Assembly: GCA_013202515.1 (NCBI GenBank)
Contig: JABMRN010000311.1
Location: 1-10,222 of the forward strand
Origin: Candidatus Omnitrophota bacterium
GTDB taxonomy: Bacteria > Omnitrophota > Gorgyraeia > JABMRN01
DNA length: 10,222 nucleotides
Direction: 5' to 3'
The translations under genes were made by a program, and so were the position numbers. The notes under the pieces were generated by a model, which saw only the letters and a program-made list of their open reading frames with translations, had not been told where the DNA came from and ran no database searches. Of the stretch, positions 6,786-10,222 are shown piece by piece. How positions within the stretch are numbered: position 1 is the first letter of the stretch; each line of letters opens with the position of its first letter.

Positions 6786-8360
6786 GTGAGCTTAATAGAA
6801 GTCCAAAATCTTAAGGTATCTTTCCACGACAGAAAGCATGTTACGAATGCTGTCGACGGAATCTCCTTTTCTGTAGATAAAAATGAAGTAGTCGGTTTGG
6901 TCGGAGAATCAGGAAGCGGTAAAACACTTACCGGATATTCCATTTTAGGAATAACCCCCAAAGAAGCTAATGCGTCCGGCAGCATAAAATTTGAGGGAAA
7001 AGAAATATTAGGCCTTTCTGATAAAGAAATGCTTAATATAAGGGGAAGACAAATCAGCATAGTTTTTCAGGAGCCTTTCACCTCGCTCAATCCTGTGTTC
7101 ACTGTAGGCTATCAGGTCGAGGAAATGATAAGGATCCACAAAAATATTTCAAAGAAAAAAGCGCGTAGCGAAGTTCTTACTCTTTTGGATAAAGTAAGAA
7201 TAAGAGATCCTCATAATGTTTATTATGATTATCCCCACCGGCTTTCCGGCGGTGAAAGACAAAGAGCAATGATTGCTATGGCAATTGCCCTTAGCCCTAA
7301 ACTTTTAATTGCAGATGAGCCTACTACTGCATTAGATGTTACAATCCAGTCCGAGATCTTGAAATTATTGAGTGATCTAAAAAAAGAAATGAATCTGTCA
7401 GTTCTTTTTATTACACATGATTTTGGTATCATAAATGAAATGGCAGATAGGGTTCTCGTCATGAAGGATGGTCGCATAGTTGAGCGGGGGGATAAGAATA
7501 CTGTTTTGACTAGACCAAAGCACGAATATACAAAAAGTTTAATCGATGCAGTACCAAAAATAGGGCTTAGCACCAAGCCCATAACCACAACTAGAGAAAT
7601 ATTTCTTGAGATAAAGAATTTGAATAAGACCTATAGAAGCGAGAGAGGAATTTTCAGGAAAGAACATTCCGAAATAAATGCAGTAAAAGATGTAAGTATA
7701 AGAATAGAAAAAGGTACGACGCTAGGGTTGGTAGGCGAATCGGGATGCGGAAAAAGCACCTTAGGAAGGCTCATTCTAGGATTGGATGAGGCAGATTCTG
7801 GAGATGTTTTCATACAAGGTAAACTCCAGAAGTATTATACCCGTGACATTAGAAAAATGCTTCAGATAGTATTCCAGGATCCATATAGCTCACTTGATCC
7901 TAAGATGCGTATGGGGGATATTGTTTTAGAGGGTGCAGGAATTCTGGGTATTGCGAGCGATTCATTGCTTAAAGACGTATTAAATAAGGCTCAGTTAGAT
8001 TATGGTGATAGATGCAAATACCCCCATCAGTTTTCAGGGGGTCAGCGCCAGCGAATAGCCATTGCCAGGGCCCTTGCCGTTAATCCCCAATTCATAGTTC
8101 TGGATGAACCCGTATCAAGCCTCGATGTCCTGATACAAAAGGACATTCTAGACCTTCTAAAGGCGCTAAAAAGACAGATGGGATTGACGTATCTCTTTAT
8201 TTCACATGATCTTAGGGTTGTTGAGTTGATGTCGGATGAGGTCTGTGTTATGCGAGGCGGGGAGATCGTTGAAAGGGGTTCGACAGAGAAGATATACCGC
8301 CACCCCGAAAACCCCTATACGAAAGAACTTTTAGCAAGCATTCCGAGCATATCTGCATAA
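6786..8360 (+). CDS. Fused dual-domain ABC transporter ATPase (DppD-DppF / YejF-like)
   Basis: One 524-residue protein carries both nucleotide-binding domains that are often separate (DppD and DppF). Domain 1: Walker A GESGSGKT (40-47), Q-loop Gln95, signature LSGGE (153-157), Walker B LLIADE (173-178), H-loop His211. Domain 2: Walker A GESGCGKS (317-324), Gln364, signature FSGGQ (417-421), Walker B FIVLDE (436-441), His474. All catalytic residues are intact in both, so two active ATP sites are expected. The length is close to that of E. coli YejF. The Cys-containing oligo-HPY tail (GCxFxPRCP type) that follows the ATPase core in many DppD/OppD proteins is absent after both domains: domain 1 stops at YTKSLIDAVP and domain 2 at YTKELLASIPSISA. 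The start is GTG 6786, supported by AGGAGG (6771-6776) 9 bases upstream, inside the end of the permease gene. It supplies energy for the importer encoded upstream. Confidence 0.95.
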   Translation: MSLIEVQNLKVSFHDRKHVTNAVDGISFSVDKNEVVGLVGESGSGKTLTGYSILGITPKEANASGSIKFEGKEILGLSDKEMLNIRGRQISIVFQEPFTSLNPVFTVGYQVEEMIRIHKNISKKKARSEVLTLLDKVRIRDPHNVYYDYPHRLSGGERQRAMIAMAIALSPKLLIADEPTTALDVTIQSEILKLLSDLKKEMNLSVLFITHDFGIINEMADRVLVMKDGRIVERGDKNTVLTRPKHEYTKSLIDAVPKIGLSTKPITTTREIFLEIKNLNKTYRSERGIFRKEHSEINAVKDVSIRIEKGTTLGLVGESGCGKSTLGRLILGLDEADSGDVFIQGKLQKYYTRDIRKMLQIVFQDPYSSLDPKMRMGDIVLEGAGILGIASDSLLKDVLNKAQLDYGDRCKYPHQFSGGQRQRIAIARALAVNPQFIVLDEPVSSLDVLIQKDILDLLKALKRQMGLTYLFISHDLRVVELMSDEVCVMRGGEIVERGSTEKIYRHPENPYTKELLASIPSISA

Positions 8361-8365
8361 TTCCC

Positions 8366-8394
8366 TTGAATTCTAATCCATTCTGTCTTATAAT
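8366..8394 (+). promoter_or_regulatory. Sigma70-type promoter of otsA
   Basis: TTGAAT (8366-8371, four of six matches to the -35 consensus), a 17-base spacer and a perfect TATAAT (8389-8394) lie in the 43-base gap after the ATPase gene. The expected transcription start is about 8401, only 3 bases before the otsA ATG. This makes the otsAB genes an independent unit, although I see no terminator separating them from the importer genes. Confidence 0.75.
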
Positions 8395-8403
8395 ATTACT
8401 AAT

Positions 8404-9873
8404 ATGGTGACAACACAATTTGATTTGAGGAAAATTATACGAAAGGTTATCGGAGACAGGCTTCTGGTCCTCGCCTCCAATAGAGAACCTTATATACATG
8501 TTTATAAGGAAGGAAAGATAAGCTATATAAGGCCTGTGGGAGGAGCGGTTACAGCGCTTGACCCGGTAATGAGGGCCTGCGGAGGGATTTGGGTTGCCTC
8601 AGGTACGGGTGCTGCAGATAAAAAGGTGGTCAATAGAAAGGACGAAGTTCGCGTTCCGCCCGAAAAGCCAAGGTATCTTCTTAAAAGGATATGGCTCTCA
8701 AAGGAAGAGGAAAACGGTTATTATTTCGGTTTTTCAAATCGGGCGATATGGCCCTTGTGCCACATTACCTACACAAGGCCGGTGTTCGATGAATCTGATT
8801 GGCAATATTATAAACAGGTTAATCAGAAATTTGCCGATGCTATTATTAAGGAAATTGGAAACAAAAGTGCCTTCGTATGGATACAGGACTACCATCTTGC
8901 GCTTCTTGCAAAATATCTAAAAGAAAAAAACCCCAATATAAAAACAGCACATTTTTGGCATATACCATGGCCCAATCCTGAGGCTTTTAGAATATGCCCT
9001 AAGAAAAAAGAAATTCTTCAAGGTCTCCTAGCAAATGATCTTTTGGGATTCCATATAAGGTATTACTGCAATAATTTCATGGAAAACGTAAATCTGGAGT
9101 TAGAGGCAAGGGTTGACAATGAAAGAACATCAGTCGTTTATAAAGGGCATGAGACACTTGTAAGAAGTTTTCCTATAAGCGTTGATTTCGAAGAACTTTC
9201 AAAACTTTCTAATTCAAAAAAGGTAAAGCAGGAACTAGTAAAGCTGGAAGAGGAATTTAGGTTGAACAAGATAGAGCATGTTATTATGGGTCTTGACAGA
9301 ATTGATTATACCAAAGGAATTCCCGAAAAGATCAAGGCAATCGATAGATTCTTTGAAAAATATCCCCAGTATAAAGAGCGCGTTGTATTTATACAAAAAG
9401 GCGCACTTTCAAGAATTCATATAGAGACATATAAGAATCTAAACGATGAGATAAACGACTTAGTAGAAGAGGTGAACTGGAGACATTCTACGGATGGTTG
9501 GGCACCGATAATTTTTGCCAGGAGGCATTTCTCACGCGAAGAAATATCCGCATTCTATAAAATAGCCGATGTTTGCCTGGTGAGTCCTTTACATGACGGA
9601 ATGAATCTGGTAGCAAAAGAATATGTTGCCACTAAGAACGACCTAAATGGCGTACTTGTATTGGGTCAGTTTACAGGCGCCGCAAGAGAACTTGAAGACG
9701 TAGTAGCGGTTAATCCTTATGACGCTAATAATTTTGCGGACCAAATCAAAAAGGCCATCGAAATGAAGCCGGAGAAGAAAAAAAAGATGATGGCTAATTT
9801 ACGAAGAGTCGTAGCGGAAAACAATATTTATAAATGGGCGTTAAAATTCATCTCAGAATTACAGAAGATTTAA
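8404..9873 (+). CDS. otsA: Alpha,alpha-trehalose-6-phosphate synthase (GT20)
   Basis: OtsA joins glucose from a nucleotide sugar (usually UDP-glucose) to glucose-6-phosphate, giving trehalose-6-phosphate in the cytoplasm. The 489 residues are close to E. coli OtsA. GT20 motifs in order: LASNREPY (23-30, the SNR loop), GGAVTALDP (46-54), FSNRAIWPLCH (110-120), WIQDYHL (159-165), HIPWPNPE (186-193), LLGFH (213-217), GLDRIDYTKGIPEK (296-309, with the conserved Arg299 and Lys304) and SPLHDGMNLVAKEYVA (394-409). All main donor and acceptor binding residues that I can place are present. The start is the only ATG near the N-terminus; the frame is closed by a TAA at 8374-8376. There is no Shine-Dalgarno sequence, and the predicted transcript begins about 3 bases upstream, so translation may be leaderless. 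otsB overlaps the 3' end. A related GT20 enzyme with another acceptor, such as glucosylglycerol-phosphate synthase, is less likely given the adjacent phosphatase but not excluded. Confidence 0.93.
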   Translation: MVTTQFDLRKIIRKVIGDRLLVLASNREPYIHVYKEGKISYIRPVGGAVTALDPVMRACGGIWVASGTGAADKKVVNRKDEVRVPPEKPRYLLKRIWLSKEEENGYYFGFSNRAIWPLCHITYTRPVFDESDWQYYKQVNQKFADAIIKEIGNKSAFVWIQDYHLALLAKYLKEKNPNIKTAHFWHIPWPNPEAFRICPKKKEILQGLLANDLLGFHIRYYCNNFMENVNLELEARVDNERTSVVYKGHETLVRSFPISVDFEELSKLSNSKKVKQELVKLEEEFRLNKIEHVIMGLDRIDYTKGIPEKIKAIDRFFEKYPQYKERVVFIQKGALSRIHIETYKNLNDEINDLVEEVNWRHSTDGWAPIIFARRHFSREEISAFYKIADVCLVSPLHDGMNLVAKEYVATKNDLNGVLVLGQFTGAARELEDVVAVNPYDANNFADQIKKAIEMKPEKKKKMMANLRRVVAENNIYKWALKFISELQKI

Positions 9874-10222
9874 GAAAAAGAATAAGAAAAGCACATTTTA
9901 TTCTTTTTTTCCTCGATTATGATGGCACGCTTGTCCCCATTCGAAAAGCACCACACCTAGCCGTTCTTAAAAAATCAACCCGTAATTTACTAAAAACACT
10001 TTCCTCGAAAAAATGGTCAAGGATTTTCATTGTGAGCGGCCGCACGCTTCGTAACGTAAGACGCCTGGTTAATCTTAAGCCCTTAAGTTACGTAGGTAAC
10101 CACGGATTTGAGCTTGATGATCCCCGCCTTGTATTTATTAATAAAAAAGCCGAAGCGTCAAAAAAATACATTGCCCGCATTTACAGCGCTTTAAAAAAAT
10201 CCCTTAAGATAAAAGGCGTCAT
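9834..10222 (+). CDS. otsB: Trehalose-6-phosphate phosphatase, N-terminal part (runs off right edge)
   Basis: OtsB removes the phosphate from trehalose-6-phosphate to give trehalose, completing the pathway begun by OtsA. The frame is open to the window end, so only 129 residues of a family that is normally about 230-270 long are visible. It is a HAD-superfamily phosphatase: motif I is FFLDYDGTLVP (25-35; nucleophile Asp28, acid/base Asp30), motif II is FIVSGR (65-70, Ser68), and the OtsB-specific GNHGFE is at 88-93. The only ATG before motif I is 9834, inside otsA, giving a 40-base overlap and an N-terminus with 27 residues before the nucleophile. The ribosome site is weak (CGGAAAA, about 12 bases upstream), so coupling to otsA translation is likely. 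The codons look richer in CGC and CCC than in the neighbours, but the sample is small. Confidence 0.9.
   Translation, partial: MGVKIHLRITEDLRKRIRKAHFILFFLDYDGTLVPIRKAPHLAVLKKSTRNLLKTLSSKKWSRIFIVSGRTLRNVRRLVNLKPLSYVGNHGFELDDPRLVFINKKAEASKKYIARIYSALKKSLKIKGV

Noticed and set aside
8019..8041. CCCCCATCAG...CAGGGGGT inverted repeat.
   Set aside because: It falls on the codons of the conserved ATPase signature motif (HQFSGGQ) and is explained by coding constraint.

Overview
The window looks like ordinary chromosomal DNA from an AT-rich, probably Gram-negative-type bacterium. Genes are tightly packed, all on the + strand, with Shine-Dalgarno sites and sigma70-like promoters. Nothing here fixes the taxon. 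An uncultivated lineage such as Omnitrophota is only a weak guess from gene order and protein style. I see no tRNA, rRNA, CRISPR array, insertion sequence, phage gene or defence gene.

Layout. (1) 1-855: the C-terminal part of an unrecognised soluble, charged protein whose reading frame is open to the left edge. (2) 856-995: an intergenic region with a perfect GC-rich 36-nt palindrome (881-918), a strong promoter (932-960) and an AGGAGG ribosome site. (3) 996-3353: pgk, tpiA and secG, a tight cluster with 2-nt and 4-nt gaps, closed by a textbook intrinsic terminator (3386-3425). (4) about 3409-8360: a complete peptide/nickel-type ABC importer made of a binding protein, two permeases and one polypeptide carrying both ATPase domains. 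Its first gene begins inside or across the terminator. (5) 8366-10222: a near-consensus promoter only 10 bases before the start of otsA (trehalose-6-phosphate synthase), then otsB (trehalose-6-phosphate phosphatase), which overlaps otsA by 40 nt and runs off the right edge.

How the genes work together. Pgk and TpiA are consecutive-module enzymes of lower glycolysis/gluconeogenesis; SecG is a small subunit of the Sec translocon. The importer would bind an oligopeptide or similar solute outside the inner membrane and use one fused ATPase to drive uptake. OtsA and OtsB form the two-step route from UDP-glucose and glucose-6-phosphate to trehalose, a compatible solute.

No clearly new biological system is present. 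The points most worth a second look are regulatory: the terminator whose stem and U-tract overlap the signal-peptide region of the binding protein, the apparently leaderless otsA start, and the 36-nt palindrome without a T-tract beside the pgk promoter.
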